Source: Candidatus Polarisedimenticolia bacterium (lineage in GTDB: Bacteria; Acidobacteriota; Polarisedimenticolia; Gp22-AA2; AA152). From it: DNA of 64,000 nucleotides. Location: NCBI GenBank assembly GCA_036004685.1, contig DASYRE010000025.1:1-64000 (forward strand). The letters are read 5' to 3'. The translations under genes and the position numbers were made by a program. Shown here piece by piece: positions 19,462-29,710 of the stretch. Each line of letters opens with the position of its first letter. The stretch's first letter is position 1. Below the pieces are notes generated by a model. The model was not told the origin of the DNA. It worked only from the letters and a program-made list of their open reading frames with translations, and did not search any database.

Positions 19462-20061
19462 ATGGAATGGAGGGCTACCGGGCATCCCCGGCTGGTGCAG
19501 GAATCTCGGACTCGGAATCTCGTGCTTCTGGGCGGAAGCTCCCTCGGATTCGCGCTTCTGATCGCCCTGTCGGCCCGCATCCGGCTCGACCTCCCGGGCA
19601 CCCCCGTCCCGGCGACGCTTCAGACCCTGTCGGTGCTCCTGGCCGGGGGGCTCCTCGGACCGTGGGGGGGGGTGATGGCGGTATGCAGCTACCTGGGCGC
19701 GGGGCTGTCGGGGGCCCCGGTCTTCGCGTCCGGCGGTGGGCCGGCCTATCTCCTCGGGCCGACGGGCGGCTATCTGATTGGCTTCATTCCGGCGGCCTGG
19801 CTCGCCGGCCAGGTTTCTCGGAGAACGCAGCGATTGTCATGGCTCGCTCTCGGCTTCGCCGCCGCCACCCTGATCATCCATCTCTTCGGCTGGGCGCAGA
19901 TGGCGGTTCTGGCGGGGCCCGCCGGGGCCGTCAAGATGGGAGTGGCGCCCTTCGTCGCGTTCGACATCCTGAAGGCGCTCCTCGCCGCCTCGGCGGTGCG
20001 ACTTTATGCCAAGCGGGAAGAAAGGCCGCCGGAGGACCGGCAGCCAGGAGCTTCGCGTTGA
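19462..20061 (+). CDS. bioY: Biotin transporter BioY (ECF S-component)
   Basis: BioY is the membrane substrate-binding component for biotin uptake. It works alone or with ECF AT/T components, none of which are in this window. The protein has about six hydrophobic helices and family-typical segments: IRLDLPGTPVPATLQTL near the N-terminus, GPTGGYLIGFIPAAWLAG in the middle, and a late GVAPFVAFDILKALLAA helix. ATG 19462 is preferred because CGGAGGGCGG lies at the right distance; ATG 19441 would add seven residues. The stop overlaps the larE start (TTGA). Co-transcription with larE and a diguanylate cyclase is unusual for a biotin transporter. Confidence 0.9.
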   Translation: MEWRATGHPRLVQESRTRNLVLLGGSSLGFALLIALSARIRLDLPGTPVPATLQTLSVLLAGGLLGPWGGVMAVCSYLGAGLSGAPVFASGGGPAYLLGPTGGYLIGFIPAAWLAGQVSRRTQRLSWLALGFAAATLIIHLFGWAQMAVLAGPAGAVKMGVAPFVAFDILKALLAASAVRLYAKREERPPEDRQPGASR

Positions 20062-20859
20062 GCCTCCCGGACGGCCTCGAGCGGCTGCGGGATACGATTT
20101 CCCGTATCGGCCCGATGGCCGTGGGCTTCTCGGCGGGCGTGGACAGCACGCTTCTGCTGTGGGCGGCCCACGACGTTTTGGGGGAGCGTGCGGTGGGAGT
20201 CACCACCGTCTCCGCCAGCCTTCCGTGGATCGAGAAACAGGAGGCGGCGCGGATCGCGCGCGAGATCGGCGCGCCGCATCGGTTCGTCGACTCGGGCGAG
20301 ATGGAAGACCCCCGCTTCCTTGAGAACGGGAACCGGCGCTGTTACTTCTGCAAGACCGAGCTCTTCCAGATTCTCCGTCAGGAGGCCGCGAGGCTCGGGC
20401 TCGGCGCGGTCGCCTACGGAGCCCAGAAGGACGACCTCGGGGAGTTCCGGCCGGGCATGGAAGCGGCCCGCGAGCACGGCGCCCGGGCGCCGCTTCTCGA
20501 GGCGGGGCTCGGCAAGGCCGAGATACGGGAGATCAGCCGGCACCTCGGCCTTTCGACCTGGAACAAGCCCGCCATGGCCTGCCTCTCGTCACGCATTCCC
20601 CACGGCACCCCGATCACCCCCAAGGTCCTCGGGCGCGTGGAGCGCGCCGAGGAGGCGGTGCGCGCCGAGGGATTCCGCCTCTTCCGGGTCCGGGCCAAGG
20701 GCGACGCGGCGCGCCTCGAGCTGGCCCGCGATGAGATGGGAAGGCTCGACGAGAACGGCCTGCGGCAGCGGCTGATCGAACGAATCCTGCAAACCGGCTA
20801 TGCGAGCGTCTTCATCGATCCGCTCGGCTACCGCCCCGGAGGGGCGGCCGCGTTCGGAA

Positions 20860-21945
<1,086 letters not shown>

Positions 21946-21961
21946 TCCGCCGTCCCTCCCC

Positions 21962-22945
21962 TCAGCCCACCCGCGTGATCCTCGGATCGGTCGAATCGCG
22001 GTAGCCCTCGGCCAGGAGGATGCATCCGAGCACCGTCGCGAACAGCGCCATCGAGGGAAAGAGGACGAGCCACCAGGCGGGGACGACCTGATCGCGGGCC
22101 TCCGCCAGGATGCTTCCCCAGCTCGGCGCGGGAGGCGGAAGCCCCAGGCCCAGGAAGCTCATGCCCGCCTCAAGGAGCACCGCGCTTCCCACCGAGAAGG
22201 CGGCCGTGATCAAGATGGGCGAGAGGGCGTTGGGAAGGATGTGCCGGGCCAGAAGGTAGGATCGCCCGGCTCCCGCCGCGCGCGCCGCTTCGCAATAGGA
22301 GAGATCGCGCTGCCGGAGAACCTCGCCTCGAAAGAAGCGGGCGATGCCGGTCCACCGGGTGGCGGCGATCGAGAAGACCAGGACGCCGATCCCAGGCCGG
22401 ACGGAGGCGGCCACGAGCGCCAGCGCCAGGACCAGAGTCGGAAAGCAGGCCACCAGATCGATCAGGCGCGACAGGGTCAGATCGGTCCATCTCCCGCCCG
22501 CTCCGGCGAACGCTCCCAGAGTGATTCCCAGGATCAGCGCCAGCAGGGTGGCGAGTCCGCCCACGGTGAAAGCGACGGGAATGCCGTGGACCAGGCGCGA
22601 GGCGACGTCCCGTCCCAGCGAATCGGTTCCCATCCAATGCCTGGGGGAAGGTGCCTCGAAGATCGAATCGAGATCGGAGGCGTACGGCCCATAGGGGATC
22701 GGCAGGCTCAGGAGGATGCCGTCGCCTCCCGCCTTGCGGACGGCCGCCCAGTCGATCGGATCGCCGCCGGGACAGTCGAGACCCGTTCCAACCAGAGGAA
22801 CACCCGCCAGAGCGGGGAAGCAGAGAAGCCCCGCGCGGCGCGCGGCGAGCGGGGCTTCCCCCGCCAGAAAGGGCGCGCCCAGCAGGGCCAGGAGGGCCAA
22901 AGCGGCCAGAAGAAGCCCCCGGCGCGCGCTGCGTGCTGGCATCAC
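21962..22945 (-). CDS. Peptide/nickel-type ABC transporter permease (OppC/DppC family)
   Basis: This 327-residue inner-membrane protein has the OppC layout: an N-terminal membrane segment, a periplasmic stretch ending HWMGTDSLGRDVASRLVHG, then five hydrophobic helices. The EAA loop that contacts the ATPase is EAARAAGAGRSYLLARHILPN. It overlaps the upstream OppB-type gene by 4 bases (ATGA at 22945-22942). A periplasmic insert near residues 40-85 (containing DCPGGDPIDW) is longer than in many relatives. No ATPase genes (OppD/OppF) are next to it, so the motor subunits must be encoded elsewhere. Confidence 0.92.
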   Translation of the reverse strand: MMPARSARRGLLLAALALLALLGAPFLAGEAPLAARRAGLLCFPALAGVPLVGTGLDCPGGDPIDWAAVRKAGGDGILLSLPIPYGPYASDLDSIFEAPSPRHWMGTDSLGRDVASRLVHGIPVAFTVGGLATLLALILGITLGAFAGAGGRWTDLTLSRLIDLVACFPTLVLALALVAASVRPGIGVLVFSIAATRWTGIARFFRGEVLRQRDLSYCEAARAAGAGRSYLLARHILPNALSPILITAAFSVGSAVLLEAGMSFLGLGLPPPAPSWGSILAEARDQVVPAWWLVLFPSMALFATVLGCILLAEGYRDSTDPRITRVG

Positions 22946-23919
22946 GTCTCCTCCCGTCGCAGGCGCGGATCGGCGAGCGCGTAGAGGAGATCGGCAAGGA
23001 ACGACCCTCCGAGCGTCAGCAGGGCGGCCAGCGTCGTCAGGGCGAGGATCACCGGGAAATCGCGGTTCGTCAGGGAATAGAAGTAGAGCCGCCCGAGACC
23101 GGGCCAGGAGAAGATTGTCTCAATCAGGACGCTCCCGCCGAGAAGGGCCGGAATGAGGAGCCCCACCAGCGTCAGCAGCGGAATGGCGGCGTTGCGCAAG
23201 GCGTGCTTCCAGGCGAGGAGCCGCTCGCCGAGGCCCCGGGCGCGGGCGGCGGTCAGGTATTCACGGCCGATCTCCTCCAGGAGGTTGGCCCGGGTGAAGC
23301 GGGTGAGGTAGGCGAGCGAGCCGTAGCTCAGACAGAGCGCGGGAAGGGCGAGGTGGCGGAGGAAGTCGGCGGCCCGGACGAGCGGCCCCGCTCCCGCCGA
23401 GGCGCCTCCCAGCCCCTGCAGGGGAAACAGTCCCAGACGCACCGAGAGGAACTGCTGGAGCAGCAGCGCGGCGGCGAAATTCGGAAAGGCGTACAGCAGC
23501 AGGAACAGCGTCGTTCCCGCCCGCTCGGAGGCCGTGCCGCGGCGCCGCGCCCAGCCGACTCCGAGCGGAATCGACACGCCGAAGGCCAGCAGCAGCGCCG
23601 AGAAGTTCAGGAGAAACGTGGGAAGCGCGGCGGCGGCGATGATCTCGCCGACCGGACGGTGTTCCAACATCGACTCTCCGAGATCCCACCGGGCCAGACG
23701 GAGCACCCAGCGCGCGTACCGCCGGGGCACCGGCTCGTCGAAATGATAGGCGCGGCGCACCTCCTCGAGAGCTCTCACGGAAGGCAGTCCCGCCCCGGGG
23801 GATCCGACGAGCGCCATCTCGCGCCCCGGCAGCTTTTCCAGGAGCAGAAACGTGATCAGCGTGATCCCGAGGAGGGTCGGGACGACCGAAAGGATCCGGC
23901 GGATCAGGAAGCCCGCCAT
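22942..23919 (-). CDS. Peptide/nickel-type ABC transporter permease (OppB/DppB family)
   Basis: This 325-residue permease begins with the typical OppB N-terminus (FLIRRILSVVPTLLGITLITF). It has a periplasmic loop with RWVLRLARWDLGESM, further hydrophobic helices, and an EAA-type loop TAARARGLGERLLAWKHALRN. The C-terminus ends FLADLLYALADPRLR, another family hallmark. It starts at ATG 23919, sharing one base with the stop of the substrate-binding protein, and overlaps the OppC partner by 4 bases, so the three are translationally linked. Confidence 0.93.
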   Translation of the reverse strand: MAGFLIRRILSVVPTLLGITLITFLLLEKLPGREMALVGSPGAGLPSVRALEEVRRAYHFDEPVPRRYARWVLRLARWDLGESMLEHRPVGEIIAAAALPTFLLNFSALLLAFGVSIPLGVGWARRRGTASERAGTTLFLLLYAFPNFAAALLLQQFLSVRLGLFPLQGLGGASAGAGPLVRAADFLRHLALPALCLSYGSLAYLTRFTRANLLEEIGREYLTAARARGLGERLLAWKHALRNAAIPLLTLVGLLIPALLGGSVLIETIFSWPGLGRLYFYSLTNRDFPVILALTTLAALLTLGGSFLADLLYALADPRLRREET

Positions 23920-25544
23920 CAGGGTCGCGCCCGGGGCTTGCGCAGCTCGGCCGGAACGTACCAGTTCAGGATGCCGGGGAAGGCCCGCAGCGGACTGCCC
24001 GCGGCCGTAACCCGGGCGCCTTCAAACCGGGAGTCCAGGGCGAGCCTCTGGATCGGGAAGAACAGGAAGGTGTAGGGCTGGTCGCGGCCCAGAATTGCCT
24101 GAACGCGCCGGTAAATCGCGCTCCGCCGCGCCGGATCGAAGGCATGGCGGCCCTCCACGAGGAGCCGGTCGAGCTCCGCGTCCGAGTAGCCGACGTAGTT
24201 CGAGGGCCCCAGGATGGGGTCGGAATGGAAGAAGGGAGTCGGATCGGGGTCCGGCGTCAAGGACCACCCGGAGAAGGCGGCCTCGAAGTCGTGGCGCTGC
24301 AGACGGTCGAGAAGCGCCGGAAAGTCGAGAGCGCGAATCTCCATGTCGATGCCGAGGCGCGCGAGACTCTCCTGGAGCAGAGCGGCGATCTGTTCCTGCA
24401 CCGGGTTCGCCTGGAATATCAGGAGCTCGAAGCGGAAGCGTTTCCCGGCGCGGCGGCGCGGACCTCCGCCCGGGTCGCGGCGCCATCCCGCCTCGTCGAG
24501 CAGGGCCGCCGCGCGCCCCGGATCGTGCGGCAGGGGAAGGAGCCCGGGGTCGAAGCCGAACTGCCGTGGATGGAACGTGGTGACCGCCACGATGCCGCCC
24601 CCACGGTAGGCTTTCCGGACGTAGCCCGCCCGATCCAGGGAAAGGGTCATGGCGTTGCGCACCTTCGCATCGGCGAAGAAGGAGGTCTTCTCGTTCCAGG
24701 CGAGGTAGTAAAGATAGAGGACGGGGTATTCGAAGAGGTGATAGCGGCGGCGGAATTCGGCCTGCGACTTGCGCGCCTCCCATTCCTCCGGGGGGATGGA
24801 GGACCAATCCACCTCACCCGTCAGCAGCGCCTGGAACTGGGTGGCGCGAGACGGCATGATCTTGAGGATGATCCGGTCCAGGCGGGGCGGCCCCAGGAAG
24901 TAGTCGCGGTTCGCCGAAAGAACGATCTCGCGGCCGTGCTTCCACGAATCGAAACGGAACGGTCCGGTTCCGACCGGCGACTGGTGGACCGCCGAGGCCA
25001 GGAAGTCGCCCCGGGAGAAGAGGTGCTCCGCGAGGATCGGGAATTTCCAGGCGTCGAGGGCCAGAACGGTCGGCTCCCGGTAGACGACCCGAAGCGTCAA
25101 GTCATCGGGAGCCGTCACCTCCGCCACGTCCTGGAGGAAGTCGGCGCGGGCGTGCGTGGCGGGATCGCGCAGCTTGGCGTAGGTGAACAGGACGTCCCGG
25201 GCGGTGCAAGGAAGGCCGTCGTGCCAGCGGACCCCCTGCCGCAGATGAAAGGTGAGGACCTTGCGATCCGGGGAGAACTCCCAGGAGGAGGCGAGCCGCG
25301 GCACCGGCTCGAGCGCTTCCCCGTCGTCGACCAGAGAATCGGCGACGAAGCGGGCGACCAGCGACTGCCAGACGTCGGTTCCGGTGACGAAATTGAGCGT
25401 GGCGGGGTCGGAATCGATCGGCAGGACGAATTCGACTTTTTCGGCCGGCGGGCCCGTCGGCCGCGTGGGCTCGCGGGTCCCGCATCCCGCCCAGAGCAGC
25501 GCCGCGCCCAGCAGGCAGCAGACCCGGCCAAGTCGGTTGGCCAC
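23919..25544 (-). CDS. Extracellular solute-binding lipoprotein, family 5 (OppA/DppA type)
   Basis: This protein probably captures peptides or another family-5 ligand for the adjacent permeases. The 541-residue protein starts at GTG 25544 (GAAAGGGCG upstream) and has a lipoprotein signal peptide with lipobox LLWAGC, so it should be membrane-anchored. Family-5 features include the early DSDPATLNFVTGTD segment, LRQGVRWHDGLP, the lobe-crossing VGTGPFRFDSWKHG, and late FSGWSLTPDPDPTPFFHS. The substrate cannot be deduced. It lies 43 bases after the beta-propeller gene and overlaps the OppB-type permease by one base. Confidence 0.92.
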   Translation of the reverse strand: MANRLGRVCCLLGAALLWAGCGTREPTRPTGPPAEKVEFVLPIDSDPATLNFVTGTDVWQSLVARFVADSLVDDGEALEPVPRLASSWEFSPDRKVLTFHLRQGVRWHDGLPCTARDVLFTYAKLRDPATHARADFLQDVAEVTAPDDLTLRVVYREPTVLALDAWKFPILAEHLFSRGDFLASAVHQSPVGTGPFRFDSWKHGREIVLSANRDYFLGPPRLDRIILKIMPSRATQFQALLTGEVDWSSIPPEEWEARKSQAEFRRRYHLFEYPVLYLYYLAWNEKTSFFADAKVRNAMTLSLDRAGYVRKAYRGGGIVAVTTFHPRQFGFDPGLLPLPHDPGRAAALLDEAGWRRDPGGGPRRRAGKRFRFELLIFQANPVQEQIAALLQESLARLGIDMEIRALDFPALLDRLQRHDFEAAFSGWSLTPDPDPTPFFHSDPILGPSNYVGYSDAELDRLLVEGRHAFDPARRSAIYRRVQAILGRDQPYTFLFFPIQRLALDSRFEGARVTAAGSPLRAFPGILNWYVPAELRKPRARP

Positions 25545-25587
25545 GCGCGCGCGCCCTTTCCGTGGAGGATCTCGTGTCAGGTCTTGT

Positions 25588-27864
25588 CTAGCTGCCGGAC
25601 AGAGGCACCTTCTCGGTGCCCACGTTCCCCTCGGTGTCGGTCGCCTTCAGGAGCATGGAGTGGTTGCCCGCCGGAAGCTTGTCGAGCGGGATCCGGTATT
25701 GCTCCGACGCCGAGTCGGCGATGCCGTCCGTCGGGACCGCCAGGATCCAAGGCGCCGCGTCGAGCGAATACTCGAGGGAGCGCACCGGGCTGGCCGAGTC
25801 GCTGACGCGGACGTCGATGCCCATCCTCTTGTCCTCCTTCTTCACGGAGGCTTCAATCCGTGGAGGCAGGTTGTCGACCACGAAGGGGGGGCTGACTTCC
25901 TCGCCAATCTTCTCCCCGCCGGGGGGATTCGAGGGGGCGTCGCTTGCCTGGACCTTGATCCGATAACGCCCGTCGGGCATCCGCGTCGAATCCCAGGCGA
26001 AGTAGCCTTCCCTGACTCCCCGCACCAGCGGTTTCCAATCCGAGTCTCCGTCGACCCGGTAGTAAAGATCGTAGCGCAGCGCATCGGAATTCGGATCCGA
26101 TGCCTCCCAGCTCATCGAGCGCATCCCCTTCTGGAAGATCTTCTTGCCGGGAAGGGCCGGGAACGGGGAGGCGAACTCCGTTCCTTCGGGGGGAACCGGC
26201 TGCCCCGAGAAGGCGGTTTCGGCGGCCTCGGGTTCGGCAAGAGGCGGAGGCTTGAGGATGACGACCCCGGGCGGATTCACTTCGAGCTTGCGCACTTCCG
26301 GCGGGAGGTTCGCGGGAAGGTAGACCAGTGAGACCGCTTCGAGAAGGGGAGTCGCTCCCTTCGTCTGTCTCGACAGACGGGCCCTCCATTGGATGAACCG
26401 CGCCGCCGGGCTGACCACGCCGCTGCCCCCGGGCGTCGAGTAGGCGGGCGACCAATCGCTCCAGGTGGTGTCGGGCAGGGCGCTGTTGCCGGTCCGGGTG
26501 AAGACCTCCACCTTCGTGCCGGCGGGCGCCGATCCCAGCCAGTTGATCCGCCCCCAGCGGGAAATCGTCCCGGCGTCCCGGGGGGGCGAGAGGTAGGTTC
26601 CCGAATCGGCCACTTCCTTGTCGAGCAGGTAGACCTTCCCCGAGTTGCTCGCTGCCGCGTAGAGCGATCCGTCGGGGGAGGCGAGGAGGGAAGTTATCTG
26701 GGATGAGGAGAGGCGGGCCACCAGGCTCGAGGAGCCGTCCGGCTCGACCCGGCGGATCTTGCCGAGATCGCCCGTCCCAAGATAGAGCTCGGTCTCCCCG
26801 GAGACCGCCAGAGAGAAGACCGTCTCGCTTTCCGAGCTCCAGATCGGCCTGGAGGTACCGTCCGGGTCGACGCGAAACACCTGGCTGCGTACCGGGCGGG
26901 TCTCGGGCCCCGCCGGGAGAGTCGCCTCCTCGGTCCTTCCGGTCTCTTCGCCAATCGTCTCCGACAGCGACGGCCCTCCTTCGGGAACCACCGTCGCCAC
27001 CACCGCCTCCTGCGCCCCGGGCGCCGAGACCCGCACCCCTTTCGGGATCCTGGCGGCGGGCGACTCGCCCTGGATGGCGGAAACGAAGATCCGACCCGCG
27101 GCGTCGAGAGCGATGGAGTTCACCTCCTTCAAAGCGGTGTCGAGCACGACGCTCCCCTTGCCGTCCGGGGCGATCCGGTAGAGGAGACCCTTGCCGGAGG
27201 AGCCGGCCAAAAGGCCTCCCTGCCGGTCGAGCGCCAGCGCCACGATGTGGGACTCCTCGCTGTCGTAGAAAGGAGCTCCCTTGCCCCGCTCCCCGACTTT
27301 GTAGATGATGCCGTGCTCCCCGGTGGCGACGAAGAGATTTCCGGAGCGATCCACCGCCAGAGCCCAGATGTAGCGCTCCTCGGGATCGAACCAGACCTCG
27401 GACTTGCCGTCCGGCGTCAGGCGGTAGACCTTACCTTCCGGATTCGTTCCGACGAAGAGGTTGTCCCGGGCGTCGACCGCCAGTGCCTGCACCGCCAGCT
27501 CGCCCGAGGAATAGAACAGGCTGCCGGACCCGCCGCGGGCGATCTTGAAGACCCGGCCGTCGTTGCCGCTTCCCACGTAGAGATTCCCCTTGGAGTCCAG
27601 GGTCTCGCACCAGAGGAACGGCTGCGAGTTTTCTTCCAGCGCCTTGACCGGCAGCTCCCGGATCGTCCGGGCCAGGAGGATGCCTCCCCGCGCGGTCACC
27701 GCCACGCCGTCGGGCTTGCCTTTCTCGAAGTCGGCCAGGCTCTGCTGCGTCCAGAGGACGGGTGAGACGGCATAGATCGATTCCGATCCCGCGACCAGGC
27801 AGCCGGCCGCCGCGAGCGACCGGAGCAGCCTGCGGATGCGCGAAGGGCTGCGCCACGGCATCAT
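25588..27864 (-). CDS. Exported beta-propeller protein with C-terminal beta-sandwich domains, function unknown
   Basis: This protein of about 758 residues has an N-terminal signal-like segment (RSLAAAGCLVAGSESIYA). Residues about 60-420 carry propeller blades with repeated units such as NLYVGSGNDGRVFKI, NLFVGTNPEGKVYRL, NLFVATGEHGIIYKV, GLLAGSSGKGLLYRI and SLYAAASNSGKVYLL. The second half has beta-sandwich-like sequence (RYDLYYRVDGDSDWKPL, RYRIKVQASDAPSNPP), suggesting Fn3/Y_Y_Y-like folds. ATG 27864 is preferred because GGAGGA lies 9 bases upstream; ATG 27873 overlaps the peptidase stop as ATGA but sits directly against that site. It is translationally coupled to the S55 peptidase gene. Role is unknown; a surface or periplasmic binding scaffold is the simplest guess. 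Confidence 0.75.
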   Translation of the reverse strand: MMPWRSPSRIRRLLRSLAAAGCLVAGSESIYAVSPVLWTQQSLADFEKGKPDGVAVTARGGILLARTIRELPVKALEENSQPFLWCETLDSKGNLYVGSGNDGRVFKIARGGSGSLFYSSGELAVQALAVDARDNLFVGTNPEGKVYRLTPDGKSEVWFDPEERYIWALAVDRSGNLFVATGEHGIIYKVGERGKGAPFYDSEESHIVALALDRQGGLLAGSSGKGLLYRIAPDGKGSVVLDTALKEVNSIALDAAGRIFVSAIQGESPAARIPKGVRVSAPGAQEAVVATVVPEGGPSLSETIGEETGRTEEATLPAGPETRPVRSQVFRVDPDGTSRPIWSSESETVFSLAVSGETELYLGTGDLGKIRRVEPDGSSSLVARLSSSQITSLLASPDGSLYAAASNSGKVYLLDKEVADSGTYLSPPRDAGTISRWGRINWLGSAPAGTKVEVFTRTGNSALPDTTWSDWSPAYSTPGGSGVVSPAARFIQWRARLSRQTKGATPLLEAVSLVYLPANLPPEVRKLEVNPPGVVILKPPPLAEPEAAETAFSGQPVPPEGTEFASPFPALPGKKIFQKGMRSMSWEASDPNSDALRYDLYYRVDGDSDWKPLVRGVREGYFAWDSTRMPDGRYRIKVQASDAPSNPPGGEKIGEEVSPPFVVDNLPPRIEASVKKEDKRMGIDVRVSDSASPVRSLEYSLDAAPWILAVPTDGIADSASEQYRIPLDKLPAGNHSMLLKATDTEGNVGTEKVPLSGS

Positions 27865-27869
27865 CGGGC

Positions 27870-29675
27870 TCATTCCTCCACTTCAAGGGTAAGGGTTTTG
27901 TATCCGTCGATGGCGTAGGAGGTCGGAATCGATTCCTCGGCGACGCCGCGGAAACCCACTCGAAGGAAGTTCCCTTCCGTCTGGGGGCGGAGCATCACGA
28001 GCGCCTTGGAGGGGGGAAGGTCGGGCATCCGGGCCCCCTGGAAGAACAGCCCGTTGTCGGGACGGGTGAGAATCACGTAGAGATGATCGTTCGGCCGGAT
28101 GTGGTTGATCAGCCAGATGAGCTGCGGCAGATCGCGCGGGTGAAGCTCGGGAGCGTCGGCTTCCTCCTTGCGGCTGACGGTCGCCCCGTCCCCGACCTGG
28201 AGGATCAGCTTGCCCGGGGTCAGCTCCTCGGGAATGGTCAGCTCGAAGGTGCGGGTGATCTCCTGACCCCGGTACGGCTGCAGCGTGACGGTGAGGGGCA
28301 TCTTCTCCCCCGCCTTGACGCGGTCCTTGCCGCACCAGACGCGCTCCACCCGCGCGCTGCGCTTCTCGTCGGAGTATTCCAAGAGCAGGTTGATCCCGTT
28401 GATCCGCGCGGGATGATACTCGTTGTTGAGGATCAGCTGCGAGATGTAGGCGACGGTGCCGGAGGCGTAGAAGGGCGCCTGGTCCCCGGAGAAGAGATTC
28501 TTCAGGACGATGTCCTCCTCTCCCGCCACCTTGATGACCGAACCCTCCTGGAGCCGGACGGTGATCTCCCCGTAGTCCTTCTGGGCGCTGCTGAGGATGG
28601 CGTTCAGCGAGGCGTACAGGATGTAGGGAGTCAGGAAGGAATCCTCCATCACGTCGAAGGCGTAGCGCTCGGGGCGGGAGAGATTCCCCGACATCTCGAC
28701 GCGCACCGGGATGAGGCGGGCGGGCGCGGAGAGCGATCCGGCGATCGCGACCGCGCGGTCCTGCTGGATCGAGCCGATGTCGCCGGACACGGGAGAGGCG
28801 ATCTTGAACGACGAGTTGAGGGAAGGCATGAGCGTGTGGACCACGGCGGCGGACATCGGCATCGAGATCGGACCGAGGTTCATGAGGGGATGGCCGAAAG
28901 CGAGAAGGCGATCGCCGTCCCGGTAGGTCACCGTGCCCACGGCGCTGATCTCCACGTCCCCTTTGGCGAGCTTGACGGCCACCGCGGAGCCCGGCGCGAG
29001 CGCGTCCGCCGACTCCTCGGACTTGCCCGCCACCCCCACTTGCACGGGGACCAGCCCGGCGCTCGCCAGGTCGGGCGCCAGCCGCGCCAGGAGAGGCGCC
29101 GAGAATCCGGAGAACGCCAGGGGGGTTCCGATCGGGCTGAAGGAAGCGAGCGGCTCGGGGGCGATGCCCGCGGCGCTCAAGTAATGATCGAAGTGGCCGA
29201 GAAGCGCGTCAGGATGCAGCAGGGGAGTGAGAGCCGATAGCCCCGGGAGGGAGGGAGCGGAGCGCGAATGGCCGGGCGAGCCCGCCCCTCTCTTCTGGAC
29301 GTCCAGCATCTCCTCGATCGGAGTGACCCCCGCGATCGCCTCCTTCGCGAAAGCCCAGCTGTAGGCCACCGCCCCGATCACGCGGCCGTTGACGTAGATC
29401 GGCGAGCCGCTCATCCCTTCCAGGACGCCGGTGCGGTCCACCGGATCGCCGCTGAGGCGGACCAGGATCAGGTTTCTCTTGGGGGCGATGTTCTCCATCA
29501 AGCCGGTGATCTCGGCGTTGAACTTCGTGATGCGGGTGCCCTGAAAGACCGATCGACCCTCCCCCTTCATGCCGATCTTCAGCTCGGAATAGGGCAGGAT
29601 CTCGTCGGCGCGCGCCGGCAGGGCGGGCGCCGACGCGAGGGCGAGAAGCAGGAGGAACGAAGCGCGTCGACTCAT
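27870..29675 (-). CDS. Secreted SpoIVB-type (S55 family) serine peptidase-like protein
   Basis: This 601-residue exported protein has a signal peptide (residues 1-23, ..LPARA). Residues about 25-330 match the S55 family known from the sporulation signalling peptidase SpoIVB. Key segments are LVRLSGDPVDRTGVLEGMSG, the catalytic-serine motif GMSGSPIYVNGRVIGAVAY (residues 87-105) and LAFGHPLMNLG. The C-terminal half is beta-rich with no family I can name. This organism shows no sporulation genes here, so the role is probably envelope related. ATG 29675 is chosen for the signal peptide; the frame stays open upstream through antisense of argS. It is followed by the beta-propeller gene, suggesting that the two products work together. 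Confidence 0.82.
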   Translation of the reverse strand: MSRRASFLLLLALASAPALPARADEILPYSELKIGMKGEGRSVFQGTRITKFNAEITGLMENIAPKRNLILVRLSGDPVDRTGVLEGMSGSPIYVNGRVIGAVAYSWAFAKEAIAGVTPIEEMLDVQKRGAGSPGHSRSAPSLPGLSALTPLLHPDALLGHFDHYLSAAGIAPEPLASFSPIGTPLAFSGFSAPLLARLAPDLASAGLVPVQVGVAGKSEESADALAPGSAVAVKLAKGDVEISAVGTVTYRDGDRLLAFGHPLMNLGPISMPMSAAVVHTLMPSLNSSFKIASPVSGDIGSIQQDRAVAIAGSLSAPARLIPVRVEMSGNLSRPERYAFDVMEDSFLTPYILYASLNAILSSAQKDYGEITVRLQEGSVIKVAGEEDIVLKNLFSGDQAPFYASGTVAYISQLILNNEYHPARINGINLLLEYSDEKRSARVERVWCGKDRVKAGEKMPLTVTLQPYRGQEITRTFELTIPEELTPGKLILQVGDGATVSRKEEADAPELHPRDLPQLIWLINHIRPNDHLYVILTRPDNGLFFQGARMPDLPPSKALVMLRPQTEGNFLRVGFRGVAEESIPTSYAIDGYKTLTLEVEE

Positions 29676-29684
29676 AGAACTTAA

Positions 29685-29693
29685 ATCATAACA
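29685..29693 (-). promoter_or_regulatory. Possible extended -10 promoter for the S55 peptidase gene
   Basis: On the minus strand TGTTATGAT lies 10 bases upstream of the S55 start, in the 35-base gap after argS. No good -35 is visible. It sits so close to the start codon that a leaderless or nearly leaderless message would result, which weakens the call. Confidence 0.25.
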
Positions 29694-29710
29694 CAGGGAT
29701 GAGAGCCTCC

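Noticed and set aside
19467-20057. N-terminal extension of larE through bioY
   Set aside because: Out-of-frame reading of bioY; LarE homology begins at the TTG start 20058.
22651-24075. Plus-strand frame of 474 codons over the permease genes
   Set aside because: Translation is Arg/Gln/Gly-rich; the opposite strand has clear OppB/OppC and binding-protein genes.
24144-25805. Plus-strand frame of 553 codons over the binding-protein gene
   Set aside because: Antisense shadow with no recognisable domain.
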